Source of the DNA: Psychromonas ingrahamii 37
GTDB taxonomy: Bacteria > Pseudomonadota > Gammaproteobacteria > Enterobacterales > Psychromonadaceae
Direction: 5' to 3'
DNA length: 64,000 nucleotides
Assembly (NCBI RefSeq): GCF_000015285.1
Contig: NC_008709.1
Coordinates: 4,340,001-4,404,000, forward strand
The notes beneath the pieces were generated by a model. That model was given only the letters and a program-made list of their open reading frames with translations. It was not told the DNA's origin and did not search any database. The first letter of the stretch is position 1. Each line of letters opens with the position of its first letter. A program made the position numbers and the translations under genes. Below, piece after piece: positions 28,602 to 37,592 of the stretch.

Positions 28602-29723
28602 ATGTTATCAATTAATACCCACGATATTATTCTTTCCCAAGCCGCAGAGAATAAACAAGATGCAATTAAATCTATCGCGAACGGCCTGATGGATAAGGGT
28701 TATGTCGAAATCGGTTATGTTAACGGTATGCTCGCTCGTGAAGCCCAAAACACCACTTTTTTAGGTAATGGTATCGCCATCCCTCATGGCACAACGGATA
28801 CCCGTGATCAGATAAAACAAACCGGTGTGATTTTGCATCACTTTCCTCAAGGTGTGAATTGGGGTGATGATAATATGGTTTATTTAGCAATAGGTATCGC
28901 AGCAAAATCAGATCAGCATTTAGAAATTTTAAAAATGCTGACGAAAGTACTTTCTGCTGAGGGTGTTGAACAACAGTTACAAAATGCAACCACTGCTGAA
29001 ACCATTGTTGATTTATTAACCGGCAAAGTGCAAACCGAAATGTTGTTAACGACTGACTTGATTCAACTCGAGACTGCAGCACAGGATATCTCTCAACTAA
29101 CAGCGCTTGCAGCCGATTTAATCAAAAATCAGGGAGCGGTCGGTGATACTTTTGCTGATGCAATAGCGGCTAACAATCCAACGCATTTAGGCCAAGGTCT
29201 GTGGTTAACTGCCAGCAACCAAGGTGTTAATAAAACTGCCCTCTCTTTTGTAAAAGTATCCCAATCATTCCAGCATTTAGATAAACCAGTCAGCGGCCTT
29301 CTCTGTATCGCCAGTAACAGTGAACTGCATTTAAAAACGCTGGATTTTCTGATTGATATGATTGCCAAACAAAAAGTAGATAAGTTCTTCAGTTCGAATC
29401 AAGAACAAGTTATCAACTTACTGACAAAAGAAACGCTCGAAGGTACTCAAAAAACATTCACTATCCGTAATCCGCATGGTTTACATGCCCGCCCGGGTGC
29501 GATGCTGGTTAATACGGCGAAAAAATTTGCAGCGACCATTCAGCTGGCAAAAACAGATACGCCGGACAAGACAGTCAATGCAAAAAGTTTAATGAAAGTG
29601 ATGACCTTGGGGGTCAAGTTTAAAGACCAGTTACAGGTTACCGCACAGGGTGAAGATGCCGATCAGGCACTGCTTGCCATTGGTCAAGCGATTGAGGACG
29701 GCCTTGGAGAAAAAATCCAATGA
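28602..29723 (+). CDS. fruB: Fructose PTS multiphosphoryl transfer protein (EIIA-FPr)
   Basis: 373 residues from the ATG at 28602 (MLSINTHDIILSQAAENKQD); 17 earlier codons are rejected by comparison with E. coli FruB. The EIIA active-site histidine is in FLGNGIAIPHGTTDTRDQ (about 60). A middle M domain follows, and the C-terminal FPr/HPr domain has NPHGLHARPGAMLV (about 290) with the phosphorylated His. It passes phosphate from enzyme I to FruA. It overlaps fruK by 4 nt. Confidence 0.95.
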   Translation: MLSINTHDIILSQAAENKQDAIKSIANGLMDKGYVEIGYVNGMLAREAQNTTFLGNGIAIPHGTTDTRDQIKQTGVILHHFPQGVNWGDDNMVYLAIGIAAKSDQHLEILKMLTKVLSAEGVEQQLQNATTAETIVDLLTGKVQTEMLLTTDLIQLETAAQDISQLTALAADLIKNQGAVGDTFADAIAANNPTHLGQGLWLTASNQGVNKTALSFVKVSQSFQHLDKPVSGLLCIASNSELHLKTLDFLIDMIAKQKVDKFFSSNQEQVINLLTKETLEGTQKTFTIRNPHGLHARPGAMLVNTAKKFAATIQLAKTDTPDKTVNAKSLMKVMTLGVKFKDQLQVTAQGEDADQALLAIGQAIEDGLGEKIQ

Positions 29724-30661
29724 GTAAAAATCTAAAAGTGGTTACTGTCACCTTAAACCCGGCCTTAGATCTTACCGGCTCACTTGAGGCATTACAGACA
29801 GGGTCTGTGAATTTAATTGAAACCGGTAGTCTGCACCCTGCAGGCAAAGGTATCAATGTTGCCAAGGTACTTGCCGAATTGGGTGCAAAGGTCACTGTCA
29901 CAGGCTTTCTCGGGACAAATAACCAAGCTTCATTTGTAGAGTTATTTGAATCGTTAAAGATCAATGACCAATTTATCCGTGTTCAAGGTGATACGCGCAT
30001 CAATGTCAAGATCGTTGAAAAATCCGGTCAGGTGAGCGATCTCAACTTCCCGGGCGTGATTGTTGGAGAATCTGAATTAGCTGAATTTGAGCGAACTTTA
30101 TTTAAGCTTTCAAAAACACATGATGTCTTTGTTATTGCCGGAAGCCTCCCGCAGGGCGTGACACCGGAGCATTGTGCAGGCTGGATTGAAACACTGAACA
30201 AAGCCGGTAAAAAAGTATTTTTTGATAGCAGCAATAAAGCCTTAGCAGCCGGTGTTAATGCACATCCTTACCTGGTTAAACCCAATGATGAGGAACTAAG
30301 TGCTTTACTTAATCTGCCATTAAAAAATACGGATGAAATTAAGAATGCCGCACAGCAATTACAGCAACAGGGTTGTCATAATGTAGTCATCTCTATGGGC
30401 GAAAATGGCGTACTTTGGCTTAACCAAGCAGGCTGGCTTAAATCAACACCACCGAAAATGGAAGTAGTGAGCACGGTTGGCGCCGGTGATACTTTAGTCG
30501 CAGGCCTTTGTTGGAGTGAGCTAAATCAATGGGATAAATCACAAAGTTTAAGCTTTGCCACCGCATTATCGGCGCTTGCGGTTAGCCAAGTGGGTGTGGG
30601 TGTTGAAGACATCGATCAGGTTGAAGCATTGCAAAAAAACATAAAAATAACACAAGAGTGA
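29720..30661 (+). CDS. fruK: 1-phosphofructokinase
   Basis: 313 residues, PfkB family. It opens with VVTVTLNPALDLTGSLEALQ, has the substrate motif GSLHPAGKGINVAKVLAELG and the ATP/anion-hole motif VSTVGAGDTLVAGL with the catalytic Asp (about 256). It converts fructose-1-phosphate to fructose-1,6-bisphosphate. It lies between fruB (4-nt overlap) and fruA (64-nt gap). Confidence 0.95.
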   Translation: MSKNLKVVTVTLNPALDLTGSLEALQTGSVNLIETGSLHPAGKGINVAKVLAELGAKVTVTGFLGTNNQASFVELFESLKINDQFIRVQGDTRINVKIVEKSGQVSDLNFPGVIVGESELAEFERTLFKLSKTHDVFVIAGSLPQGVTPEHCAGWIETLNKAGKKVFFDSSNKALAAGVNAHPYLVKPNDEELSALLNLPLKNTDEIKNAAQQLQQQGCHNVVISMGENGVLWLNQAGWLKSTPPKMEVVSTVGAGDTLVAGLCWSELNQWDKSQSLSFATALSALAVSQVGVGVEDIDQVEALQKNIKITQE

Positions 30662-30725
30662 TTAAGAAGGTTATTTAATAACCTTAGTATTTACTTTATA
30701 AATAAATTGTTCAGAGGATAAGAAT

Positions 30726-32453
30726 ATGAAATTAGCGATAGTCACAGCATGCCCCAGCGGCATTGCCAACAGTATTATTGCTGCTGGTTTAATTGAAAAA
30801 GCAGTCTCAACATTAAACTGGGAAGCGACAATCGAATGCCAGTCTAGCGTCAAATCGGTACAAATTTTAACACAACAACAAATTGATCAAGCCGACTGTA
30901 TCGTGATTGCTGCGAATACAACGGTTGATCTTAGCCGCTTTCAGGGTAAAAAAGTGTATCAATCTGATATTACGGAATGCCTGGAAAATACAAAAAACTA
31001 TCTGGAGAACGCAGTTAACAAAGCACAACTGCTTATCCAACCCATAACGAGGAAGACCACTATGTCAACAACTAAAAAAATTGTTGCAATTACAGCCTGC
31101 CCAACGGGTGTTGCACACACCTTTATGGCAGCAACTGCCTTAGAAGATAAAGCTAAAGAGCTTGGTTATGAAATTAAAGTTGAAACACGCGGCTCAGTCG
31201 GTGCAAAAAACCAGTTAACCGCAGAAGATATTAGCGCGGCTGATCTGGTTATTATTGCCGCAGATATTAGCGTTGATTTAGCCCGTTTTGATGGCAAAAA
31301 ATTGTATAAAACCAGTACTGGTTTAGCCCTTAAAAAAACCGAGCAAGAGATCAACAAAGCATTTTCTGATGCAGCGATTTATCGCAGCACAGGTGCAGCG
31401 GCAAGCAGTGATGGTGAGCAAATGAAAGCATCGTCTGCTATCTATAAACACCTTATGTCCGGTGTTTCTCATATGTTACCTGTGGTTGTTGCGGGTGGTT
31501 TATTAATTGCGTTGTCTTTTGTCTTTGGTATCGAAGCCTTTAAAGAGGAAGGTACACTTGCAGCGGCATTAATGACTATCGGCGGAGCTTCCGCTTTTGC
31601 GTTGATGATTCCGGTATTATCTGGTTTTATTGCCTTTTCGATTGCCGACAGACCCGGTCTTGCACCCGGTTTAATTGGCGGTATGTTAGCAAGTTCAACG
31701 GGAGCGGGTTTCCTTGGTGGTATCATTGCAGGTTTCCTAGCAGGTTACACAGCAAAATGGGTTGCCGATAATTTCCCATTGCCAGATTCTATGGCGGCGC
31801 TAAAACCCATCTTAATTATTCCTTTGATTGCCAGCTTAGTAACAGGTTTAGTGATGATCTATGTGGTCGGTACGCCAGTGGCTGCAGTCATGGCCGGACT
31901 AACTGACTTCCTACAAACCATGGGCTCAGGAAATGCTGTCCTATTAGGTATTCTTCTTGGCGCAATGATGTGTTTCGACCTTGGTGGTCCAGTCAACAAA
32001 ACAGCCTATACCTTTGGCGTGGGTCTATTGGCATCACAAACTTATGCACCTATGGCGGCGATTATGGCTGCGGGTATGGTACCGGCTCTAGGTATGGGTC
32101 TAGCAACATTCTTAGCTAAATCTAAATTTATCGCAAGTGAAGCCGAAGCGGGTAAAGCATCATTCGTATTAGGTCTTTGCTTTATCTCTGAAGGTGCTAT
32201 CCCCTTTGCCGCACATGATCCATTACGCGTAATCCCTTGTTGTATGGCCGGTGGCGCGTTAACAGGTGCACTGTCTATGTTATTTGGTGCACAACTACTA
32301 GCGCCACACGGTGGTTTATTCGTACTGCTTATACCGGGTGCTATCTCACCAGTCCTACTTTACTTAGTAGCGATTGCAGCAGGAACAGCAGTGACTGGTA
32401 TCAGTTACGCCTTCCTTAAGAAAAGCGACCGTAAAGAAGCCGTTGCAGCTTAA
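30726..32453 (+). CDS. fruA: Fructose-specific PTS enzyme IIB'BC
   Basis: 575 residues. Two tandem EIIB domains: the first TACPSGIANSI (about residue 8), the second AITACPTGVAHTFMAATALE (about 119), where Cys is the phosphorylated residue. Both copies keep the Cys, whereas E. coli FruA's first copy is regarded as non-catalytic. The EIIC domain follows with about nine helices and SIADRPGLAPGLIGG and CFISEGAIPFAAHDP motifs. It imports fructose as fructose-1-phosphate. Confidence 0.95.
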   Translation: MKLAIVTACPSGIANSIIAAGLIEKAVSTLNWEATIECQSSVKSVQILTQQQIDQADCIVIAANTTVDLSRFQGKKVYQSDITECLENTKNYLENAVNKAQLLIQPITRKTTMSTTKKIVAITACPTGVAHTFMAATALEDKAKELGYEIKVETRGSVGAKNQLTAEDISAADLVIIAADISVDLARFDGKKLYKTSTGLALKKTEQEINKAFSDAAIYRSTGAAASSDGEQMKASSAIYKHLMSGVSHMLPVVVAGGLLIALSFVFGIEAFKEEGTLAAALMTIGGASAFALMIPVLSGFIAFSIADRPGLAPGLIGGMLASSTGAGFLGGIIAGFLAGYTAKWVADNFPLPDSMAALKPILIIPLIASLVTGLVMIYVVGTPVAAVMAGLTDFLQTMGSGNAVLLGILLGAMMCFDLGGPVNKTAYTFGVGLLASQTYAPMAAIMAAGMVPALGMGLATFLAKSKFIASEAEAGKASFVLGLCFISEGAIPFAAHDPLRVIPCCMAGGALTGALSMLFGAQLLAPHGGLFVLLIPGAISPVLLYLVAIAAGTAVTGISYAFLKKSDRKEAVAA

Positions 32454-32489
32454 TTTGACGCTTTAAATAGCGACTGGTTAGTCCATAAA

Positions 32490-32517
32490 AACCCGGCACA
32501 TTGCTGGGTTTTTTTTC
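32490..32517 (+). terminator. Terminator of fruBKA
   Basis: ACCCGGCA pairs with TGCTGGGT (one G-T pair) around CAT, followed by eight T. It lies about 37 nt after the fruA stop. Confidence 0.85.
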
Positions 32518-32588
32518 CAGAAAATATCACTATTTTGAAGAAAAAAGAACATTTTTTAATCCACTCAGACACTAAGAAGGTAGATAAT

Positions 32589-33050
32589 ATGAAAATAGCA
32601 ATGGCCTGTGACCACTCTGGTTTTAGTTTAAAAGAGGAGGTCAAAATGTTATTAGAAAATGCCGGGCATACTATTATAGATTTTGGCGCAAATAACCAGG
32701 AGGCTTGTGATTTATCCGATCATATTTACCCGGCAGCATTAGCCGTTGCTAAAGGTGAAGCTGAGCGAGGCATTTTTATTGATGGCGTCGGTTATGGCAG
32801 TGCGTTAATCGCTAATAAAATTTCGGGATTGTATGCGGCGGTCTGCCAAGACCCTTTTTGTGCGCAACTCGCACGGTCTCATTCAAACACCAATATCCTT
32901 TGTATTGGTGCCAAAATAATTGGCTCTGGTATTGCTGCTGAGATTGTCAATACCTGGATGACCACAGAATTTCTTAGCGGTGATGCAAAATATAAAAAAC
33001 GTGTTGATAAAATAGTTGAAATAGCAAATAAACACCTAAAACCGTTATAA
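32589..33050 (+). CDS. RpiB/LacAB-family sugar-phosphate isomerase, variant active site
   Basis: 153 residues from the ATG at 32589 (MKIAMACDHSGFSLKEEV), the family start; 18 earlier codons are rejected. HTIIDFGA and the helix ending KHLKPL fit RpiB. At the position where RpiB enzymes have the catalytic Cys (CGTGIG in E. coli), this protein reads FIDGVGYGSALIANKISG, with Asp instead of Cys. It may use Asp or act on another sugar phosphate. It lies between the fructose operon and fbp, so a role in hexose/pentose phosphate interconversion fits. Confidence 0.8.
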   Translation: MKIAMACDHSGFSLKEEVKMLLENAGHTIIDFGANNQEACDLSDHIYPAALAVAKGEAERGIFIDGVGYGSALIANKISGLYAAVCQDPFCAQLARSHSNTNILCIGAKIIGSGIAAEIVNTWMTTEFLSGDAKYKKRVDKIVEIANKHLKPL

Positions 33051-33066
33051 CTGCAACTGAAAGCAC

Positions 33067-33098
33067 AATATTGATGTTAGCTAACATTAATCAATATT
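33067..33098. other. Hairpin between the RpiB-like gene and fbp
   Basis: AATATTGAT and ATCAATATT flank the perfect palindrome ATGTTAGCTAACAT. There is no T-tract. It could be a weak terminator of the RpiB-like gene or an operator for fbp. Confidence 0.4.
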
Positions 33099-33165
33099 AA
33101 ATCATGTTAATTTTGTACACACGATAACGTTTTGCAGATAATAGATCTGGATAAAGGAATATGGA

Positions 33166-34179
33166 ATGATTACGCTCGGTGAATACATTATTAAAAAGCA
33201 GCATGAATCTCCAGAGGCGACAGGAGAATTATCATCTATATTAGGCGCAATTCGGTTAGCGACCAAAGTTGTTAATAGAGACATAAATAAAGCTGGATTA
33301 GTTGATATTATTGGCGCAACGGGTGTGGAAAATGTGCAGGGTGAAGTCCAGCAAAAAATGGATTTATACGCTAATGACGTTTTTAAAGCGGCATTAGAAG
33401 CGCGTGGTGAAGTTTGTGGTGTGGCATCCGAGGAAGAAGATGAGTTTGTTTCCTTTAATGATCAACGCTGTATAAACAGTAAATATGTTGTATTGATGGA
33501 TCCGCTGGACGGCTCTTCAAATATTGATGTTAATGTATCGGTTGGAACCATTTTCTCCATTTATCGCCGTATTAGCGAGCCGGGCAAGCCAGCAATCTTA
33601 GAAGACTTCCTACAACCAGGAACTGAACAGGTTGCCGCCGGATATGTTATATACGGTTCGTCAACTATGTTAGTTTATACAACTGGATATGGTACACACG
33701 GCTTTACCTGCGATCCTTCACTGGGTACTTTTTACCTTTCACATGAAAATATGAAAATTCCAGATAACGGTTCAATTTACTCGATCAATGAAGGTAACTA
33801 TCTGAAGTTTCCACAGGGTGTAAAAAAATATTTAAAATACTGTCAAGAAATTGATGGCCCAACAAACCGCCCTTACACATCTCGTTATATTGGTTCTTTA
33901 GTTTCTGATTTTCACCGAAATTTGCTTAAGGGCGGCATTTACATCTACCCTTCTACGGCCTCCGCACCAAAAGGTAAGCTAAGATTATTATACGAATGTA
34001 ACCCGATGGCATTTATAATGGAACAGGCTGGCGGAAGAGCAACCGATGGTTTTAACCGCCGCATTATGGAGCTAACACCAACCGAGTTGCACCAGCGAGT
34101 GCCATTTTTCTGTGGTAGTTCTAAAATGGTCGATAAAGTAGAAGCAATGATGGAAGAGTATTCTTCAGAAGAAAAATAA
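33166..34179 (+). CDS. fbp: Fructose-1,6-bisphosphatase class I
   Basis: 337 residues. Metal/phosphate motif [20 protein letters not shown] (about 107) with DPLDGSS, the acidic cluster [10 protein letters not shown] (about 84) and [20 protein letters not shown] (about 245) are all typical. [20 protein letters not shown] (about 277) holds the last metal ligand. A gluconeogenic enzyme producing fructose-6-phosphate. TAAAGGA precedes the ATG. Followed by a strong terminator. Confidence 0.96.
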   Translation: MITLGEYIIKKQHESPEATGELSSILGAIRLATKVVNRDINKAGLVDIIGATGVENVQGEVQQKMDLYANDVFKAALEARGEVCGVASEEEDEFVSFNDQRCINSKYVVLMDPLDGSSNIDVNVSVGTIFSIYRRISEPGKPAILEDFLQPGTEQVAAGYVIYGSSTMLVYTTGYGTHGFTCDPSLGTFYLSHENMKIPDNGSIYSINEGNYLKFPQGVKKYLKYCQEIDGPTNRPYTSRYIGSLVSDFHRNLLKGGIYIYPSTASAPKGKLRLLYECNPMAFIMEQAGGRATDGFNRRIMELTPTELHQRVPFFCGSSKMVDKVEAMMEEYSSEEK

Positions 34180-34216
34180 AATCGTTTAACTTTATTCACT
34201 TTATACAGATAAAAAA

Positions 34217-34240
34217 ACCGCTCAATGAGCGGTTTTTTTT
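34217..34240. terminator. Bidirectional terminator after fbp
   Basis: ACCGCTC and GAGCGGT form a 7-bp stem around AAT, with seven A before and eight T after it, so it can serve both fbp and the convergent blc side. Confidence 0.9.
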
Positions 34241-34241
34241 A

Positions 34242-34402
34242 ATACCAATCCCACTAATTGGGTGATCTGTTTAGGCGCCGGAAAAACACATGAAAGCAAG
34301 GCGTTTATTGCAGTAACTAGTTGTTCTAATTACAAAATAAACAACGAAGCTAACATTCATTTTAACAAGCATAAATGAATAGAAAATGAGTGGATTTGGT
34401 AT
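34242..34402. mobile_element. Second MITE-like element with ATACCA ends
   Basis: The left end ATACCAATCCCACTAATT and the right end, read on the other strand as ATACCAAATCCACTCATTT, form imperfect inverted repeats of about 18 bp around 160 bp of non-coding DNA. It abuts the fbp terminator and ends 4 bp from the blc stop. The outermost ATACCA is shared with the element at 10472. Confidence 0.55.
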
Positions 34403-34405
34403 GAT

Positions 34406-34963
34406 TTATTCTTTCGTAATTCCACCTTTCTCAGCTTCATTGAGCACGCTTTGTTGATCAACAAAAATCAGTTGATCCGTTGCAAAACCGTTTATTTTGG
34501 CGGTCTTTATAAAATCTTGTTTAACAGCTTCTGTTACCGTTGCTGTTCTTGCTAATAACCATAAATAATCTTTGCTGTAGCTTGTCACATAAGCATACTG
34601 GTAATTTATTTTATCTAGTTTAAAAATCACATAAGAGCCGTAAAACGGACCGAAAAATGATACTTTTAGGTGACCTTTGTTTTTCTCATCGACAAAATAG
34701 GCTTTTCCTTCAGCCGTTGTCCATTCTTTTTCTTCGCTTGAGTAACCACTATTTAAGACCTTTATCCCGCCATCTTCTCGCAATGAATATTCGGCCTTAA
34801 CATTCGACATCCCTCTTTCAAATGAGTGATCCAAACGGGCAATCTCATACCATAGACCTAAATATTTCTCAGTCTGCAGCCCTTCGACGGGTTTGATATC
34901 CTTTGCTACCCCGGTACAGCCAAACTGTAAAAAAGCAATCACAGCGATCAAAATTATACGCAT
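34406..34963 (-). CDS. blc: Outer-membrane lipoprotein lipocalin Blc
   Basis: 185 residues. Signal with lipobox LQFGCTG (Cys16), then the lipocalin start KYLGLWYEIARLDHSFERGM (GxW motif), the GYSSEEKEWTTAEGKAYF strand region, and a C-terminal YLWLLARTATVT strand with the conserved Arg. Bacterial lipocalins bind lysophospholipids or fatty acids at the outer membrane. The last residues (GGITKE) end at the neighbouring repeat element. Divergent from the DUF2860-type gene. Confidence 0.93.
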   Translation of the reverse strand: MRIILIAVIAFLQFGCTGVAKDIKPVEGLQTEKYLGLWYEIARLDHSFERGMSNVKAEYSLREDGGIKVLNSGYSSEEKEWTTAEGKAYFVDEKNKGHLKVSFFGPFYGSYVIFKLDKINYQYAYVTSYSKDYLWLLARTATVTEAVKQDFIKTAKINGFATDQLIFVDQQSVLNEAEKGGITKE

Positions 34964-35189
34964 CTTTATTTTCCCTAATAGTGAATTCTAAATTTAGCTT
35001 AAATGTAGTACGTTGCAGCAGAAAAATGCGATCACATTGTTGCACCAGAGTATCCTATACTGTCTTTAGAAAAATTAATGCCAGCTGTAGAATCCGCAAT
35101 GATATGATCTGCACCACTTCAGGCTTCGTATCACTCTTTTAATATTGGCGGTTTTCCGTCTTAGGTTATCTCATTCAAGGAAGAAAATA

Positions 35190-36212
35190 ATGCGTAAATT
35201 GTTACCGGTTGTCATATCAAGTATTTTGTTAAGCAATTTTCTGGCCGCTGAGGTCGCCGCAAATTCAGCACCAGCGGTACAACCACTTGCTGAGAAAGCG
35301 GGCTGGGAGTTCACTCTGGGCATCAATTTAGGTTACAGCGCTGGTCGCTCACAATTAAATACCAATAATGATAACGCAGTCAATGAGAATCTTAACAATA
35401 ACGGTCAGGCTATCAGTAAGCCATTTATATTTCCCACAGCCCGCGCACAGTATACTTTTACAGAATTAAAAACGCAGATATTTGCAGGGGACAGCCGCGA
35501 AAAAATTTCGACAGCCAAGTTTCAATATGAACTGGGGATCACCCACTTATTTAATAACAGCAGCGAAATGACGGTCGCTTATTTTCCGCAAATGCTATCT
35601 TTCAATGATGCCTGGCAGGATCCCTATTTAACCGGCAGTACACGAACAACAACGGACGAAAATGCGCAGGGCGGGCGATTTGCTTTAACCCGCATTGCAG
35701 GCAGTACAATTACCCTTAAATATGCCTTTGCCTTTACAGCGATAGAAAATGAACACAGCGGACAAAGTTTAGGATTGAATGCTAAGCAGTTGACCATGCT
35801 ACAGCGTGACAGCTTGTATCAGCGCGCTGAAATAGAAACCATGTATTCGATCGCACCCGGCATATTTTTCAAACCCGCACTGCAATACACAACAAGGTCT
35901 GCCGATGGTGAAGCACATAACTTTGATCAATATGGACTGCAGTTAAGCCTTCTGGTTTTTAAAGGCAGACACAGCTTAATTACTACCCTCAATACCGGCA
36001 TTAAAAAGTTTGCCGTTGAAAATCCGGCTTTTAATGAAAAACAGAATACCGTGAATGCAGGACTCTTTTCTGTTTATAGCTATGACCAGGCGCTTAACTG
36101 GCAACCATTAAGTTTTAATCTACTGGCCGGTTACACAAAAGAAGACTCTGATATCAATTTTTACGATAGCGAAGGTTTCTTTACGTCGACCGGCATCACC
36201 TATCAGTTTTAA
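35190..36212 (+). CDS. DUF2860-type outer-membrane beta-barrel protein
   Basis: 340 residues from the ATG at 35190 (MRKLLPVVISSILLSNFLAA), with AAGGAAG before it; 15 earlier codons are rejected because the signal peptide starts here. After the signal, alternating strands (KAGWEFTLGINLGYSAGRS, FPTARAQYTFTELKTQIFAG) and the terminal GITYQF with C-terminal Phe mark an outer-membrane barrel. It resembles the DUF2860 proteins common in Vibrio, of unknown role. Its final 94 bp are repeated six more times downstream. Confidence 0.75.
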   Translation: MRKLLPVVISSILLSNFLAAEVAANSAPAVQPLAEKAGWEFTLGINLGYSAGRSQLNTNNDNAVNENLNNNGQAISKPFIFPTARAQYTFTELKTQIFAGDSREKISTAKFQYELGITHLFNNSSEMTVAYFPQMLSFNDAWQDPYLTGSTRTTTDENAQGGRFALTRIAGSTITLKYAFAFTAIENEHSGQSLGLNAKQLTMLQRDSLYQRAEIETMYSIAPGIFFKPALQYTTRSADGEAHNFDQYGLQLSLLVFKGRHSLITTLNTGIKKFAVENPAFNEKQNTVNAGLFSVYSYDQALNWQPLSFNLLAGYTKEDSDINFYDSEGFFTSTGITYQF

Positions 36213-36777
36213 TCTACTGGCCGGTTACACAAAAGAAGACTCTGATATCAATTTTTACGATAGCGAAGGTTTCTTTACGTCGACCGGCATCACCTATCAG
36301 TTTTAATCTACTGGCGGGTTACAAAAAAAAGGACTCTGATATCGACTTTTACGATACTAAAGGTTTCTTTATGTCGACCGGCATCACCTATCAGTTTTAA
36401 TCTACTGGCGGGTTACAAAAAAAAGGACTCTGATATCGACTTTTACGATACTAAAGGTTTCTTTATGTCGACCGGCATCACCTATCAGTTTTAATGTACT
36501 GGCGGGTTACACAAAAGAAGACTCTGATATCGACTTTTACGATAGCGAAGGTTTATTTACATCGACCGGCATAACCTATCAGTTTTAATATACTGGCGGG
36601 TTACACAAAAGAAGACTCTGATATCGACTTTTACGATAGCGAAGGTTTATTTACGTCGACCGGCATCACCTATCAGTTTTAATATACTGGTGGGTTACAA
36701 AAAAGAGGGCTCTGATATCGACTTTTACGATACTAAGGGTTTATTTATATCGACCGGTTTAAGCTATCAATTTTAAT
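36120..36777 (+). repeat. Seven 94-bp tandem copies of an outer-membrane protein 3' end
   Basis: Unit starts at 36120 (inside the gene), 36214, 36308, 36402, 36496, 36590 and 36684, always exactly 94 bp apart. Each unit could encode about 30 residues starting LLAGYTKEDSD and ending STGITYQF plus TAA in its own frame, but none of the downstream six has an in-frame start. Copies 1 and 2 are identical; later copies differ (LAGYKKKDSDIDFYDTKG, STGLSYQF in the last). This array fills the 675-bp spacer to flgA; the final 110 bp (36778-36887) show nothing. Confidence 0.95.
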
Positions 36778-36887
36778 CTATTACGGCGCTGATATCTTAT
36801 AGAAGCCGAGTGTCTAACAGCTCTAAAATGATTATTGCTGTTGATTTGTAACTTTCTCAAAAATTAATCGGCAAAGATAATCAGGTT

Positions 36888-37592
36888 CTATTTGGACTCA
36901 ACGGACACTTTATTTTTGCCGATCACCGTGGTGGTAATAATATTACCCGAACGTTTATTTTTGACCTTGATTAAATCACCAAGCTGGCCTGATTTAAGCG
37001 CGATACCAAGGGTACTCAAAGAAAAAGAATCCTGCTTGAATATAATGCTCACTTCAGATTTTCGTATTACCGCATATTCTATGATTATATCTTTCTTTTT
37101 TATAATGCTGCCTGCACGTAATTTGCGTTTTGTTTTTTTCCCCGCAAGACCGGCAACATTCGGATAATAATCATTATTTCTTATTCTCTGTTCACGAAAG
37201 ACAATATCCTCAGGCTGCAGGGAATGCCCACGGGGTAATGATGAAGCAGTGGTAGCAACCGCCATATAATAATTAATATTGGCGACAATATTGACTGACC
37301 ATTTGTGTTGCTTAACCGTATTATCACATGTCACTTTATAGCTGACGCGGTTAATAGCATTAGCTGCCGCCAGACTAATAATGACAGGCGACAAACAATC
37401 CTCAAGTTTTTTTAATGATGGCGGAATACGCAGCGTACTGCTGTAACGGTATTCCTGCCAATCCATTTTCCGGGCAAACGTAGCGCTGTCGGTATTGATC
37501 TGTTTTTTTACAATAGTCGTGAGCTGCGAAACTTCAAGGGCCGAAGAATAACTCGCTAAAAAGGCTAAAAGCAGAATTAAAATTCGTCTCAC
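36888..37592 (-). CDS. flgA: Flagellar P-ring assembly chaperone FlgA (lateral system)
   Basis: 234 residues. Signal peptide from the GTG start (MRRILILLLAFLASYSSALE). A SAF/BON-like C-terminal domain with LPRGHSLQPEDIVFREQRIR, RKLRAGSIIKKKDI and ALKSGQLGDLIKVKNKRSGN is the FlgA pattern. It guides FlgI into the periplasmic P ring. GTGA overlaps the stop of the preceding flagellin-like gene by 4 nt, so it is translationally coupled to the ParM-containing segment; flgA is more usually placed before flgB. Confidence 0.88.
   Translation of the reverse strand: MRRILILLLAFLASYSSALEVSQLTTIVKKQINTDSATFARKMDWQEYRYSSTLRIPPSLKKLEDCLSPVIISLAAANAINRVSYKVTCDNTVKQHKWSVNIVANINYYMAVATTASSLPRGHSLQPEDIVFREQRIRNNDYYPNVAGLAGKKTKRKLRAGSIIKKKDIIIEYAVIRKSEVSIIFKQDSFSLSTLGIALKSGQLGDLIKVKNKRSGNIITTTVIGKNKVSVESK

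Noticed and set aside
36120-36777. CRISPR array
   Set aside because: The 94-bp units are contiguous copies of a coding end with no distinct spacers, and no cas gene is present.
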